Shown here: positions 9,166 to 19,241 of the stretch, piece after piece | Layout of the letters: the number at the start of each line of letters is the position of its first letter | Numbering within the stretch: the first letter of the stretch is position 1 | Origin: Pseudoalteromonas rubra | GTDB lineage: Bacteria > Pseudomonadota > Gammaproteobacteria > Enterobacterales > Alteromonadaceae | Assembly (NCBI RefSeq): GCF_005886805.2 | Contig: NZ_CP045429.1 | Coordinates: 2,760,501 to 2,824,500, forward strand | Reading direction: 5' to 3' | DNA length: 64,000 nt | Translations under genes and position numbers: made by a program | Notes under the pieces: model-generated | Told to the model about the DNA's origin: nothing | Database searches by the model: none | The model's input: the letters and a program-made list of their open reading frames with translations, nothing else

Positions 9166-10206
9166 TTACTTTGTGTCGTCAAAAATACCGACATAGGTAG
9201 GCTGTGTGTTAGATTTGCTGGCGCGATACATCCCTTTGGTATTAAATGGCATGCTGATATTGCCCTCGGCATCTAAAATGATCACTCCGCCGGTGCCGCC
9301 AGCTTTAAGCATTGGGCCAAAAATAACATCCTGTCCCGCTTGTGCCACTGTTTTTCCCTGATATTGTACCCGCGCACAGATATCCGCCGCGACGTTATAA
9401 CGAATAAAATACTCACCATGTCCGGTCGCAGAGACTGCGCACGAATCGTTATCCGCGAATGTACCTGCGCCAATGATCGGTGAATCACCGATACGACCGA
9501 ATCGTTTCGCCGTCATGCCACCTGTAGAGGTGCCTGCCGCTAGATTGCCCTGTTTGTCGAGGGCAACGGCCCCCACAGTGCCCATCTTATAGTGCAGTGG
9601 TAACTGTTGATGCAGTGCCTGATAATCCTTAGTCCCCTGCTCTGCCTGCTCCAATTTCTTTCGCGCTTTTTGCCAGGCCTCATAGCGATGAGGTGTATCA
9701 AAATAATCCTTATTGGCGAACGCAATCCCTTCACGCTTTGCAAACTCTTGTGCACCTTCGCCACTCAGCATCACGTGCACCGACTTTTCCATGACTGCTC
9801 TGGCTAACTCAATGGGATTTTTTATCAGCGTCACTCCGGAAATTGCGCCAGCCTGGCGATCCCGGCCATCCATAATTGACGCATCCAGCTCATGCGTGCC
9901 GTCATAGGTATATACCGCGCCTTTTCCGGCGTTAAAAAATGGGGAATTTTCCAGCACCTTAATTGCGGTCGTAATTGCATCCAGGCTCTCCCCGCCTTGT
10001 TCCAAAACCGCATACCCTTGCTCAACAGCTGATTGCAAAGTTTGTCGGTAAGCCTGCTCCTGCTCTGGCGTAAATTTGGCACGCTCAATTGTACCTGCAC
10101 CACCATGGATTGCGATAGCAATGGGTGAATGAGCTGGAGCTGAAAAAACGGGATATGCTGCGCTTAATGCAGCAAGTAAAGATGAAGTAACTATTAAACG
10201 GCGCAT
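9166..10206 (-). CDS. Secreted isoaspartyl peptidase / L-asparaginase (type III, Ntn hydrolase)
   Basis: The protein has a signal peptide (MRRLIVTSSLLAALSAAYPVF, cleavage near FSA) followed by AIAIHGGAGTI, the N-terminal signature of plant-type asparaginases. The autoprocessing nucleophile Thr is in MGTVGAVALD, and GTSTGGMTAKRFGRIGDSP is the substrate loop. These enzymes self-cleave into alpha and beta chains and hydrolyse isoaspartyl dipeptides or asparagine. The ATG at 10206 is chosen because the longer opening adds residues before a clear signal peptide. It lies downstream of sapC after an apparent terminator, so co-transcription is doubtful. Confidence 0.9.
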   Translation of the reverse strand: MRRLIVTSSLLAALSAAYPVFSAPAHSPIAIAIHGGAGTIERAKFTPEQEQAYRQTLQSAVEQGYAVLEQGGESLDAITTAIKVLENSPFFNAGKGAVYTYDGTHELDASIMDGRDRQAGAISGVTLIKNPIELARAVMEKSVHVMLSGEGAQEFAKREGIAFANKDYFDTPHRYEAWQKARKKLEQAEQGTKDYQALHQQLPLHYKMGTVGAVALDKQGNLAAGTSTGGMTAKRFGRIGDSPIIGAGTFADNDSCAVSATGHGEYFIRYNVAADICARVQYQGKTVAQAGQDVIFGPMLKAGGTGGVIILDAEGNISMPFNTKGMYRASKSNTQPTYVGIFDDTK

Positions 10207-10280
10207 GTCGAATTCCTGTTGTTCTTTTATTGTTGAACTAAGGTGCCGGATATAAATTCTTGTTACAAAAAAAAGCGATA

Positions 10281-10304
10281 AAAAAAGCGCCCTTAAGGCG
10301 CTTT
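10281..10304 (-). terminator. Rho-independent terminator after sapC
   Basis: On the minus strand AAAGCGCC, loop TTAA and GGCGCTTT-type arm (GGGCGCTTTTTTT) form a tight GC hairpin followed by a run of T, 25 bp past the sapC stop. Confidence 0.8.
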
Positions 10305-10329
10305 CTTGCAATTCATAGTCACTCGTGAC

Positions 10330-11040
10330 TTAGCTTGCCTGACGCTTTGCTTTCAGACGTGCCAGACGACCAACCTGATGCGTAGAAGTCAGGAAAGAGA
10401 AAATCGGTGCCAGATAGCCACGCTTACGCAGCTCAAGATAAGCTTCGTCGCTCAGTTCGTTCAGCTTACGCTCGTCTACCAGGTAGATACCGTTGATGTC
10501 TTTCTTTTCACCAGCGATTTCAACCGTCAGAGTCTGTTGTACCAGCAGATCTTTCTCTGCCAGATATTGTGTGAACGCTTCAGTAACGCGAGAGAACTCG
10601 ATGAAGTTAACCAGCGCTTCTTTACGACGCTCAAGGTACTCAGTTTCTTTGCCGTCTTCGAACAAAGCATTGCCTTCTTCTTCACCTACCAGCGGGCTCG
10701 CTTCATCAATCACGATGCCGTACTGATCTTGCTCTGGGTGCTTAACCAGACCAAATGGGTAACGAGATGCAGCCAGAGGTGCGATACCCGCAGTCCACTC
10801 GCCATCTTGTACAAACAGGTTTTCACCTGGCTCAAGACCAAATAAAGCAACTGCCTGATATTGACCGCTCTCTGTGTTCTTAACAAATGCCATCGGGAAT
10901 TCTGTTGCAACACGTGCAAACTCGTGTGCAACGACCGGGATCAAGTGCTGAGATTTTAAAAATTCTACATTGATGCCATTTTTTACTTTAGTGTTGGCAT
11001 GTTTCTCGTTGTGTAAAGGCTGCACTTGTTGCTCCGCCAT
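10330..11040 (-). CDS. sapC-like: SapC family protein
   Basis: The 236-residue protein matches the SapC family seen in Caulobacter S-layer loci and widely beside TonB receptors in Alteromonadales: LIPVVAHEFARVATEFPMAFVKN near residues 33-55, FPFGLVKHP-like segment and a C-terminal WLAPIFSFLTS-like block (YLAPIFSFLTSTHQ). The biochemical role is not established. The ATG at 11040 has GGAG upstream at good spacing. It follows the tryptophan halogenase gene with about 85 bp between and is likely co-transcribed; together with the receptor they resemble glycan or amino-acid uptake clusters. Confidence 0.88.
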   Translation of the reverse strand: MAEQQVQPLHNEKHANTKVKNGINVEFLKSQHLIPVVAHEFARVATEFPMAFVKNTESGQYQAVALFGLEPGENLFVQDGEWTAGIAPLAASRYPFGLVKHPEQDQYGIVIDEASPLVGEEEGNALFEDGKETEYLERRKEALVNFIEFSRVTEAFTQYLAEKDLLVQQTLTVEIAGEKKDINGIYLVDERKLNELSDEAYLELRKRGYLAPIFSFLTSTHQVGRLARLKAKRQAS

Positions 11041-11126
11041 AATACTGCTCCGTTTTATCATAAAGTTGTTATTTATATGCGTCCAAGGCTATAGCTTTTC
11101 AAGGTAAAAGAAAAGAAATATTGTGG

Positions 11127-12668
11127 TTAAATTCTTTGAAAGCCATATCTTGCTGCTTTTGCAACCAAGTCGCTGTGCGTCTCTAACATTGCTCCAGCTT
11201 TTTGTTGCTGCTGGGCCACCAGCTTCAGCATAGCTTCCTGTTGTGACAGTTTTTGTGGCGACGGGTAATTGCATTGACTGGGATAATTCATGCCATACAA
11301 CACGTACAGATGATTCTCCAATCTGAACACATCCAGACTACTGACAAAATCATACTCATTAGGAATGTCACTACGCCATAATGCCAGTTTATGTTGCAGT
11401 GATTCCGGGATCGTTTCTGGCAAGCGGTTCATACGCCAAAACTCACTATCGTCACGATTAGAAATGCAGTAATGAAGTTTAATAAAGTCAACGATTGACT
11501 GCCAGACATGTGTCATGTGCTGATTAAACTGCTGTGCAATGGCGGGGATTTCCTGACGTTCACCAGGGAGGCGCTTTGACAACATTCTGGCTGCCAAATC
11601 AAACACTAACAACCCTGTCGCTTCAAGTGGTTCAACGAAGCCCTGGGACAGCCCAATACCAATACAGTTTTTCACCCAGGCTTGCGCTCGATAACCCACC
11701 TGCATTTTAATCAGCCGAGATTCGACGGTGTCTTCTGGCTTTCCGAGATAAGCAGATAGGTCGCGATGCGCCTGTTCATGGCTCGTAAACTGATCGCTAT
11801 ACACATGACCAACCCCCTTACGGGTTTGAAGACCAATGTCCCAAATCCAGCCAGCCTGCTGAGCGGTTGAAATAGTATAAGGCGGCACCTCATGCTCATT
11901 CTCATAAGGGACTTGCGTCACCACAGCATGATTGGCAAAGAGGACGTCACTCTTATCAATAAACGGGGTATTAAGCGCTTTGCCAAGCAATAAAGACTGG
12001 AAACCACTGCAATCAATAAACAAGTCGCCTTCAAGCAACCCGCCTTGTTTCAGCTGTAATCCAGATATGGACCCATCCAGTGCGAGCTTGACCGATTCTA
12101 CCTCATCCAGCACGTGGTTAACCTGACGGTTTTTAATCGCATGCTCTGACAGCAATGCCGAAAACTTGCCAGCATCCAAGTGAAAAGCATAGTTAATCAT
12201 GCGCTCATATTCGGCATTCGTGATCAGCTTAGGCGCTTTGTTTTCGAGTGCGATATGGGCCTGAATGGAAACACTTTGGTCAAAGCGAGCCCTGGCCTCT
12301 GGCAGTTGATGCAACCAGTAAGGCAACAGATTAACCCCGTTAACATTTGGGTCGTCAAATGGATGAAAATAGCAATGGGGTTGTCCGTTAACTGGCTTAT
12401 TCCAGCCAACAAAATGAATGCCATTTTTAAACGTAGCATCGCACAGGCGAAACATGTCCGACTCACGGATGCCAAACTTCTTCAGGCTATCGACAATCAC
12501 CGGGACAGTCCCCTCTCCGACACCAATCGTCGGAATGTCAGGAGACTCTACTAATGTAATACTCACATCCTCGGACGCATCTGCGGCCAAATGATTGGCA
12601 GCCAGCCAACCCGCTGTGCCACCACCGACAATGACGATACGCTTAATTTTGGTTTCTGCATTTTGCAC
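11127..12668 (-). CDS. Flavin-dependent tryptophan halogenase family protein
   Basis: 513 residues, family length. It has the FAD-binding motif GGGTAGW (about residues 15-21), the WxWxI-type halogenase motif in AGWIWDIGLQTR, and a Lys in ATFKNGIHFVGW at the position of the catalytic Lys of PrnA-type enzymes. GLSQGFVEPLEATG is the conserved late block. Members next to TonB receptors and SapC are common in Alteromonadales and Caulobacterales; most have unknown substrates and halogenation is unproven. The start is a GTG with GAGGTG upstream. It is the first gene after the receptor gene, beyond a terminator. Confidence 0.88.
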   Translation of the reverse strand: MQNAETKIKRIVIVGGGTAGWLAANHLAADASEDVSITLVESPDIPTIGVGEGTVPVIVDSLKKFGIRESDMFRLCDATFKNGIHFVGWNKPVNGQPHCYFHPFDDPNVNGVNLLPYWLHQLPEARARFDQSVSIQAHIALENKAPKLITNAEYERMINYAFHLDAGKFSALLSEHAIKNRQVNHVLDEVESVKLALDGSISGLQLKQGGLLEGDLFIDCSGFQSLLLGKALNTPFIDKSDVLFANHAVVTQVPYENEHEVPPYTISTAQQAGWIWDIGLQTRKGVGHVYSDQFTSHEQAHRDLSAYLGKPEDTVESRLIKMQVGYRAQAWVKNCIGIGLSQGFVEPLEATGLLVFDLAARMLSKRLPGERQEIPAIAQQFNQHMTHVWQSIVDFIKLHYCISNRDDSEFWRMNRLPETIPESLQHKLALWRSDIPNEYDFVSSLDVFRLENHLYVLYGMNYPSQCNYPSPQKLSQQEAMLKLVAQQQQKAGAMLETHSDLVAKAARYGFQRI

Positions 12669-12767
12669 AATTCACCTCACAACCACTGTAAAGACCACCA
12701 CGGACAGGCATGCCACTATTGATACATACAAACTACACCTGTCTCGATCTTGCCATAAAACGGGCAT

Positions 12768-12800
12768 AAAAAAGCCCCACTATTTAAGCAGGGCTTTTCC
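12768..12800 (-). terminator. Terminator after TonB receptor gene
   Basis: On the minus strand AAAAGCCCTGC and a GGGGCTTTTTT arm form a hairpin with a T run, 12-45 bp past the receptor stop codon. Confidence 0.75.
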
Positions 12801-12811
12801 AAACAACAAAA

Positions 12812-15511
12812 TTAGAAACGTAAGTTTGCACCCAGTGCAATCTTGCGCTCACCTACATAGCTCCATGCAGGGAAGTTGTGTTTCGTTTCTTCTTTCAACA
12901 GACCGTCAGAGCCAGAGATACCGATCTGGTAGCTGTCTTCTTCAAGAATGTTTACAACTTCAAGCGTCAGGCTGATATTGTCGTTCACCTGGTAGTTACC
13001 AGTGAAGTCCAAAGTACCGAAGTCCATGTGCTCACGTGAAGAGTAGAAACCCGTTTCACGGATCATGAACTCAGAACGCCAGTTATAAGCAAGACGAGCA
13101 CCGAAGTCATCATTCTCATAGTAACCAACCAGGTTAACTGTGTGGTCAGAACTGTCTGAGAAACGGCCAATACGGTCGTCGAAGTTTGTTTCTTCAGATG
13201 AGCTGTCTGCATACGTGTAGTTAACAATCGCACCGAAGCCGTTGTCAAACGCGTGTTGAAGCTGAAGCTCAAGACCGATTACGTCACCACCGTCACCATT
13301 CACACGGTTAACGATGTTCCACACGTCACAGTTACATGCCGGGTCATTAATACCGATAGACTGATTTGGCGTGGTTGATGACGTTACGAATGTCTCGATG
13401 TCCTTGTAGAAGAACGTCGCACTTGCGAAGTTGCTGTCACCGTAATAGTACTCGTAAGACACGTCCAACTGAGTTGCTTTGAACGGCTCAAGACCTGGGT
13501 TACCAGTTACTTCTTGCTGGTCATTCGGGTTTTCATTGTCGTAACCACTCAGGCTAGAACGTGCAAACACATCCTGGTAGTTAGGGCGACTGATAACCTG
13601 CGCGATTGAACCTCTCAGGATAGTGTCTTCATCCAGGTCATACGCGATATTGAAGCTTGGCAGGATATCTGAGTAATCCGCTTCTTTGTTAGACAGTGTC
13701 TTAGATTTCAGTGCATTACCGCCGTAGAAGTTACCTGAATCTGTGATACCTGTCACAGTGATGTCTGAACCATAGTAGTCACTGTTTACATCTGTAGAGA
13801 TATAACGTAGACCGAAGTTACCACGGTAGTTTTCACCGCTGAAATCAGCCATTACGTAAAACGCAAAGTTCTCTTCTTCAAGCGCGGCATAACCACTGCG
13901 GTCACGAACATATTCACTGAAGTTCTGCGCAGTATGGTTGAACATCGCGTCCAGGTGTGGACCAGGGATAGTGATGTATTCAAAACCCGCTTCGTTTACA
14001 CCGTTACCATATAGTTGAGCAGGTGCGATATCAGCAATGTCCGCAATTACGCTAGTTGGGTTATTTGGATCACTTAGCACCGGCGTACCATCTGCATTAC
14101 GCTGAATGTTTGCCAGGCCTTTAAAGTTGTCTTCTTCAACCTTGTGGTTAGTGAAACGAGCACCAACGTGAACAGCAGTGATGATGTCATGATCAAGCAT
14201 AAACTTAGTATCAAGTTGTGCGTACGTTTCTTCATCCGTATTCGGCTGATTACGTACTGCCCATGCTGCTACGCCCGGGCTACCCTCATTCCAGTGACCA
14301 ACGCGATAATCATTTTCTTTCAGCTGGATCTTAATACGCTTGCCCGTCATGTCTATCATGCCGTAGCGATCTTCATGAGAGCCAATCAAACCACCATAGT
14401 TTGTTTGTGCTTCTGTACCACCCGTTGCTTCTGAACGACCGATACGACCTGAAATTTCGAACGTGTCACGTTTGAATTCAAAGCCAAAATCAACCGTTTC
14501 AGATTCCATCGTTGCACGACGTGCAAAGGCTTGTAGCCAAGACGGGTTATCTGTTGGCGTTGCCGCTGTTGCTTCAGACAACATACATACGCCATCCGGG
14601 TTTTCGCCCAAGCAGTTTGCGCCAGCCTGGAAAATCCATAAGCTACTGTTGTTGTTGTTCGCTTCTAACTCTAGGTTCATGTAAGTCAGATCGAATGACA
14701 GTTCATCATTTGGCGCGTACTGGAACGCTACGTTAGTTGCTGTTCTTTCACGCTCTTGCAGGAAGTAGTTAGCAGAAACTGCACCATTCCAGCCAGCAAG
14801 TGATTCGTTACCACGACGAACATAGTCAGTTTCCTGTACCGCTAATGCAGCAAGTACACCAAATGTTTCGTCATCGTTTTTATAGCTTGCAAGGCCACTG
14901 TAAGCAGGATCCCACTGCTCAGACTGGCTTGAATATACGCTCTTTACAGAAGCGAAAACGGTTCCGGAATCCAGGTCTAACGGCTTACGGGTTTTTACGT
15001 TAACCGTACCACCTACACCACCTTCAACAATATTTGCTTGTGAAGACTTATACACGTCGATACCTGAGATAAGTTCAGGTGGCAACAATGTGTAGTTGAA
15101 GCTTCGGTCAATTGCTTGCTCTGTGTACCAACCTGTTGAAGCAACGTTCTGACCATTCAGAGTTGTCAAAGTTAGCTGGCTAGACGCACCACGAATAGAT
15201 ACTTGCTGGCCCTGACCAAACTGACGGCTAACAGCTACGCCTGGGATACGACCCAGTGCTTCACCTACGTCACTGTCTGGAAACTTACCGATATCTTCTG
15301 CTGATACCGCATCTACAACGCTGGTTGCAAATCGTTTAGTATTAACTGCTTCGGCCAATGAACGGCGGATACCGCGCACTTCAATGACTTCAACGTTTTC
15401 TTGAACGCCAGTCTGGTTATCTTCAGCAAACGCCACGCCTGTCACACCCGTACTTAGGATGAGGCCAACCTTAGCTGCCAGTAAGCTTTTTTTAAAATTA
15501 TTAGCTAACAC
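12812..15511 (-). CDS. TonB-dependent receptor (large, plug plus 22-strand barrel)
   Basis: 899 residues with a signal peptide (FAEDNQ after GVAFA), a TonB-box-like segment EVIEVRGIRRSL, plug domain motifs (DAVSAEDIGKFPDSDVGEAL, GRIPGVAVSR, SIRGASSQLT) and a terminal beta strand ending in LGANLRF. These outer-membrane gates import large substrates using TonB energy; the LGRIPGV type beside tryptophan halogenase and SapC is usually linked to carbohydrate or peptide uptake. GTG start with GGGGAA upstream. Two identical LacI-type palindromes lie 56 and 374 bp upstream of the start and are the likely control sites. Confidence 0.92.
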   Translation of the reverse strand: MLANNFKKSLLAAKVGLILSTGVTGVAFAEDNQTGVQENVEVIEVRGIRRSLAEAVNTKRFATSVVDAVSAEDIGKFPDSDVGEALGRIPGVAVSRQFGQGQQVSIRGASSQLTLTTLNGQNVASTGWYTEQAIDRSFNYTLLPPELISGIDVYKSSQANIVEGGVGGTVNVKTRKPLDLDSGTVFASVKSVYSSQSEQWDPAYSGLASYKNDDETFGVLAALAVQETDYVRRGNESLAGWNGAVSANYFLQERERTATNVAFQYAPNDELSFDLTYMNLELEANNNNSSLWIFQAGANCLGENPDGVCMLSEATAATPTDNPSWLQAFARRATMESETVDFGFEFKRDTFEISGRIGRSEATGGTEAQTNYGGLIGSHEDRYGMIDMTGKRIKIQLKENDYRVGHWNEGSPGVAAWAVRNQPNTDEETYAQLDTKFMLDHDIITAVHVGARFTNHKVEEDNFKGLANIQRNADGTPVLSDPNNPTSVIADIADIAPAQLYGNGVNEAGFEYITIPGPHLDAMFNHTAQNFSEYVRDRSGYAALEEENFAFYVMADFSGENYRGNFGLRYISTDVNSDYYGSDITVTGITDSGNFYGGNALKSKTLSNKEADYSDILPSFNIAYDLDEDTILRGSIAQVISRPNYQDVFARSSLSGYDNENPNDQQEVTGNPGLEPFKATQLDVSYEYYYGDSNFASATFFYKDIETFVTSSTTPNQSIGINDPACNCDVWNIVNRVNGDGGDVIGLELQLQHAFDNGFGAIVNYTYADSSSEETNFDDRIGRFSDSSDHTVNLVGYYENDDFGARLAYNWRSEFMIRETGFYSSREHMDFGTLDFTGNYQVNDNISLTLEVVNILEEDSYQIGISGSDGLLKEETKHNFPAWSYVGERKIALGANLRF

Positions 15512-15565
15512 AGGATTCCCCTTGAATCATTTTGTTGGTTTTTAAATCACTTCTGCCCAGTGATG

Positions 15566-15581
15566 ATGACAACGCTGTCAT
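15566..15581. promoter_or_regulatory. Putative LacI-family operator, copy 1
   Basis: ATGACAACGCTGTCAT is a near-perfect palindrome with a central CG, the arrangement expected for LacI-family operators. It lies 55 bp upstream of the TonB receptor start. An identical 16-mer occurs at 15884-15899. Confidence 0.55.
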
Positions 15582-15599
15582 CTAATAACAAACCATACA

Positions 15600-16205
15600 C
15601 CCAAAATTACAGATTCGCTACATCTTTTTTTGTGGCTTACATAAGATTTTTTCAACAAAATCCTAAGCCACTGAAATAGATAGAATAAATAATTTTGTGG
15701 TTATAGTTTGTTACAAACGAGAAGAATATATCACAAGCTATGCACTTTTTAACAGCAGTTGCGATGAGTTATGTAGAAGAATTGGACCTAATTAATAAAC
15801 TAATCTAATTTAGGCAAGTTGTGCTGTCTGATTATTCCATAAACGTTCGGGCAGAAGCGGATTCAAGGTGATAATAGATCTCAATGACAACGCTGTCATT
15901 TTATCTTTTTCATCATTACTTTGTCCAGTATATTTGTGTGACAAATTTGCGAAGAAGCCTTTAAACTCGGTGTTGTAGGGCATTTCATCACTGCAAAACA
16001 AGTACTTAAACTGAGTAACGGGAATGAAAATTTGTCACTACCCTTTCTTTTTAATTTAGATATGCATCATCGCCAATTAAATGATGTGGCTCATGTAGCG
16101 CTTTCACAGAGGAATGTGCCTTGATTACAAACGGGCAGACGTGCTTAAAACAAATGAGCAATGTACCACCCTATTTGATTCGCTTCCTGCACTGTGCCAT
16201 TAAGG
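15600..16205. other. Intergenic region between receptor and htpG
   Basis: Apart from the second palindrome I see no gene I can support. A 63-codon minus-strand frame (15810-16001) lacks a ribosome-binding site and spans the palindrome, so I regard it as chance. Confidence 0.5.
15884..15899. promoter_or_regulatory. Putative LacI-family operator, copy 2
   Basis: This is an exact second copy of ATGACAACGCTGTCAT, 318 bp from the first. It may serve as an auxiliary operator for looping, as seen with some LacI-family repressors; the spacing is near 30 helical turns. No LacI gene is in the window. Confidence 0.5.
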
Positions 16206-16210
16206 GCAAC

Positions 16211-16242
16211 AAAAAAGCCCGGTCGAATTACTCGCCGGGCTT
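16211..16242 (-). terminator. Terminator after htpG
   Basis: On the minus strand GAAGCCCGG and CCGGGCTTTTTT form a six-base-pair GC stem with a 12-nt loop and a T run, about 30 bp past the htpG stop. Confidence 0.8.
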
Positions 16243-16270
16243 CTCAAAACACAATAATAACTGCGTTGAA

Positions 16271-18187
16271 TTATTTACTCAGATCAAGCATTAGCTTATT
16301 CAGACGAGCAACGAACCCTGCCGGGTCTTTCAGACTGCCGCGCTCTGCAAGCAATGCCTGATCTAACAGTACCTCTGACCATTGAGCAAACTTATCTTCA
16401 TCCTGCTCAACGTTCAGATGTTTAACCAGTTGATGCTCCGGGTTAAGTTCAAAAATTGGCTTAGACTCAGGTGCAGACTGACCAATTGATTCCATCAGCT
16501 TTTGCATTTGTGAGCTCATGTCGTGGTCATCAACAACCACACAAGCCGGAGAATCTGTCAGACGGTGCGTAAAGCGTACTTCTTTTACTTTATCACCCAG
16601 CGCTTCTTTGATGCGCTCAACCAAACCTTCTACCTGCTTCTCGCTCTCTTCCTGCGCTTTTTTACTTTCTTCGTCTTCCATATCACCCAGGTCTAAATCA
16701 CCACGAGTAATTGACTGGAATGATTTCTCAGCAAACTCTGTCAGGTGGCTCATCATCCACTCGTCAACGCGATCTGACAGCAACAGTACTTCAATGCCTT
16801 TCTTACGGAAGATCTCAAGGTGCGGTGAGCTCTTCGCAGCTTCAAAGCTGTCTGCCACCACGTAGTAAATTTTGTCCTGACCTTCAGTCATACGCTCGAT
16901 ATACTGCTCCAGTGATACATTTTGCACACTCTCGTCAGTATGTGTCGAGCTGAAACGCAGTAGTTTAGCAATCGCTTCTTTATTTGCTGCATCTTCAGCC
17001 GGGCCTTCTTTGATAACCTGGCCGAACTCATTCCAGAAAGTCTGGTAGTCTTCTGCTTTATTCTTACCCATGCGATCAAGCATCTTTAGGATACGTGATG
17101 TACAGCCCTTACGGATTGCCTGAGTAACTTTGTTGTCTTGCAAGATTTCACGAGATACGTTCAGTGGAAGATCGTTAGAATCCAACAGACCTTTTACAAA
17201 ACGCAGATAGCTTGGCATAAACTGCTCAGCGTCATCCATAATGAATACACGTTGTACGTACAACTTCAGACCTGTCTGACGGTCACGGTTCCACATGTCG
17301 AAAGGTGCTTTTTTAGGAATGTACAGCAAGCTGGTGTATTCCGTTTTACCTTCTACTTTGTTGTGTGCCCAGGTCAGTGGTTCTTCCCAGTCATGGCCAA
17401 CATGCTTATAAAACTCTTTATATTCTTCTTCGCTAATCTCAGACTTATCACGCGTCCATAACGCCGTAGCACGGTTTATCCCTTCCCATTCACCAGGCTG
17501 AGCTTCAATTTTCTCGCCGTCCGGCCCTTCAGATTCAGGTACTGGCGCTTTGAACATTTCAACCGGGATAGAGATATGATCAGAATACTTAGTCACGATT
17601 GAACGCAGGCGGAAGTCATCGGCAAACTCCAGCTCTTCATCACGCAGGTGCAAAATAATTTCTGTACCACGCTCTGCTTTTTCGATATCTGCCAGCGTGT
17701 ATTCACCCTCGCCTTTTGACTGCCATTCAACAGCCTGCACTTCACCCGCTTTGCGCGTACGCACTGTCACTTCGTCGGCAACGATAAACGCTGAGTAGAA
17801 ACCCACACCAAATTGACCGATCAACTGAGAGTCTTTTGCCTCATCACCGGTCAGGTTTTTAAAGAACTCAGCAGTGCCTGACTTTGCAATGGTACCCAAA
17901 GAGCTGATCACTTCGTCGCGGGTCATACCAATACCATTGTCAGAAATGGTCACTGTTTTTGCGTCTTTGTCGGCGCTGATACGTACACGCAGATCGGCGT
18001 CCCCTTCATACAGGTCACCGTTTTGCAGCGCTAAGAAACGCAGCTTATCAGCGGCATCCGACGCATTGGATACCAGCTCACGTAAAAAGATCTCTTTGTT
18101 TGAGTATAAGCTGTGGATCATCAGCTGTAATAGTTGCTTAGTGTTGGCACTAAATGAATGATTTTCTTTGGTATTTTCGGTAGTCAT
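16271..18187 (-). CDS. htpG: Chaperone HtpG (Hsp90)
   Basis: 638 residues, typical of bacterial Hsp90. The N-terminal ATPase domain shows [20 protein letters not shown] and [11 protein letters not shown]; the middle domain has LNVSREILQ and the C-terminal dimerisation domain ends in [14 protein letters not shown]. It assists folding and remodelling in the cytosol with DnaK. ATG at 18187 (MTTENTKE) has GGGTG upstream. It lies 170 bp downstream of recR on the same strand, the gene order of the E. coli dnaX-ybaB-recR-htpG cluster. A sigma-32-like promoter lies upstream. Confidence 0.97.
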   Translation of the reverse strand: MTTENTKENHSFSANTKQLLQLMIHSLYSNKEIFLRELVSNASDAADKLRFLALQNGDLYEGDADLRVRISADKDAKTVTISDNGIGMTRDEVISSLGTIAKSGTAEFFKNLTGDEAKDSQLIGQFGVGFYSAFIVADEVTVRTRKAGEVQAVEWQSKGEGEYTLADIEKAERGTEIILHLRDEELEFADDFRLRSIVTKYSDHISIPVEMFKAPVPESEGPDGEKIEAQPGEWEGINRATALWTRDKSEISEEEYKEFYKHVGHDWEEPLTWAHNKVEGKTEYTSLLYIPKKAPFDMWNRDRQTGLKLYVQRVFIMDDAEQFMPSYLRFVKGLLDSNDLPLNVSREILQDNKVTQAIRKGCTSRILKMLDRMGKNKAEDYQTFWNEFGQVIKEGPAEDAANKEAIAKLLRFSSTHTDESVQNVSLEQYIERMTEGQDKIYYVVADSFEAAKSSPHLEIFRKKGIEVLLLSDRVDEWMMSHLTEFAEKSFQSITRGDLDLGDMEDEESKKAQEESEKQVEGLVERIKEALGDKVKEVRFTHRLTDSPACVVVDDHDMSSQMQKLMESIGQSAPESKPIFELNPEHQLVKHLNVEQDEDKFAQWSEVLLDQALLAERGSLKDPAGFVARLNKLMLDLSK

Positions 18188-18260
18188 TTGGTACACCCTA
18201 ACTTATTTGGTACACAATAGTAGTACATAGTTAATCAGTTAACTTGCGTTATGCTGAGGT

Positions 18261-18288
18261 ATATTGTGCTGGGGAGATATTTTTCAAG
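18261..18288 (-). promoter_or_regulatory. Possible sigma-32 heat-shock promoter of htpG
   Basis: On the minus strand CTTGAAA (complement of 18282-18288) matches the sigma-32 -35 element and CACAATAT (complement of 18261-18268) sits about 13 nt downstream. The -10 match to CCCCATNT is weak, although CCCC occurs in the spacer. Confidence 0.4.
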
Positions 18289-18356
18289 AGTGATAAAGTA
18301 AAAAAATTGCGAATTGTATATATTCGGGGCAAGGAGAAAGCCCTTTCGGGCATTCA

Positions 18357-18956
18357 TTAAATCGCTTTTCTACCGCTAAACGCATGCATCAAAGTCATAC
18401 CATCGACGAGTTCCAGCTCACCACCAACAGGCATACCGTGTGCGATCCGCGAGGCCGTCACATTGTGTTGATGACACATTTCACCAATAAAATGAGCTGT
18501 GGCCTCTCCTTCAACCGTCGGATTGGTTGCCAGGATCACTTCATTGATGTTGCCATTGCTGAGCGTTTTTTCCAGAACATCCATACCAATTTCGTTTGGA
18601 CCAATCCCATCTAACGGTGACAAGTGCCCCATCAAAACAAAATACAACCCCTGGTACTGACCAGTTTGTTCAATTGCCAGTACATCACTCGGGGATTCAA
18701 CCACACATAACAACCCAGTATCCTGACGTTTAACGTTGCTGCAGATATCACATACCGGAGTTTCTGAAAATGTTCGGCAAGACTCACAATGACCAATCTT
18801 ATCCATCGCCTGTAACAGACTCTGGCCTAACTGAGTGCCGCCACTACGGTCTCTTTCAAGCAGATGAAAGGCGATCCTTTGTGCTGATTTAGGTCCAATG
18901 CCGGGTAAACAACGCAAGGCTTCAACCAAAGCGGAAAGTGAGGGAGATAATTGCAT
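18357..18956 (-). CDS. recR: Recombination mediator RecR
   Basis: 199 residues, usual length. Helix-hairpin-helix [18 protein letters not shown] at the N-terminus, zinc finger [16 protein letters not shown], then Toprim [16 protein letters not shown] and the C-terminal [12 protein letters not shown] block. RecR works with RecO (and RecF) to load RecA on SSB-coated gaps. In E. coli recR directly follows ybaB; here ybaB lies about 35 kb away at 54267-54593 on the same strand. Confidence 0.97.
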   Translation of the reverse strand: MQLSPSLSALVEALRCLPGIGPKSAQRIAFHLLERDRSGGTQLGQSLLQAMDKIGHCESCRTFSETPVCDICSNVKRQDTGLLCVVESPSDVLAIEQTGQYQGLYFVLMGHLSPLDGIGPNEIGMDVLEKTLSNGNINEVILATNPTVEGEATAHFIGEMCHQHNVTASRIAHGMPVGGELELVDGMTLMHAFSGRKAI

Positions 18957-19155
18957 AATAAAGCGTTCTTAAATTTGCTGACAGCGTTGCACAATGGTAA
19001 CCAGACACTCGATGACATAACACCAGTACGACGGCTATCTATGACACTGTTCATTGTCGTTCAATGGCAGCCATCTTACTATGCCTGGCACAGTAGCGAC
19101 AAGCCTAAGATAAATCACGAATTAGGTATCACAGCATGTTAGGTAAAAAGAAAAA

Positions 19156-19206
19156 GGCGGGCAATCGGAGAAGATTGGATCTCATGGGTAAGAGTGAATA
19201 CCCGCC
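19156..19206 (-). terminator. Possible terminator after mlaC-like gene
   Basis: GGCGGG (19156-19161) and CCCGCC (19201-19206) can pair around a 39-nt loop, with a T-rich tract following on the minus strand. Confidence 0.35.
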
Positions 19207-19241
19207 TGAAGGACGCAAATTGTCTCTTTAGTTCGTGCCAA

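Noticed and set aside
15810..16001. 63-codon minus-strand frame upstream of the TonB receptor
   Set aside because: No ribosome site, no recognisable protein features, and it spans the second LacI-type palindrome.
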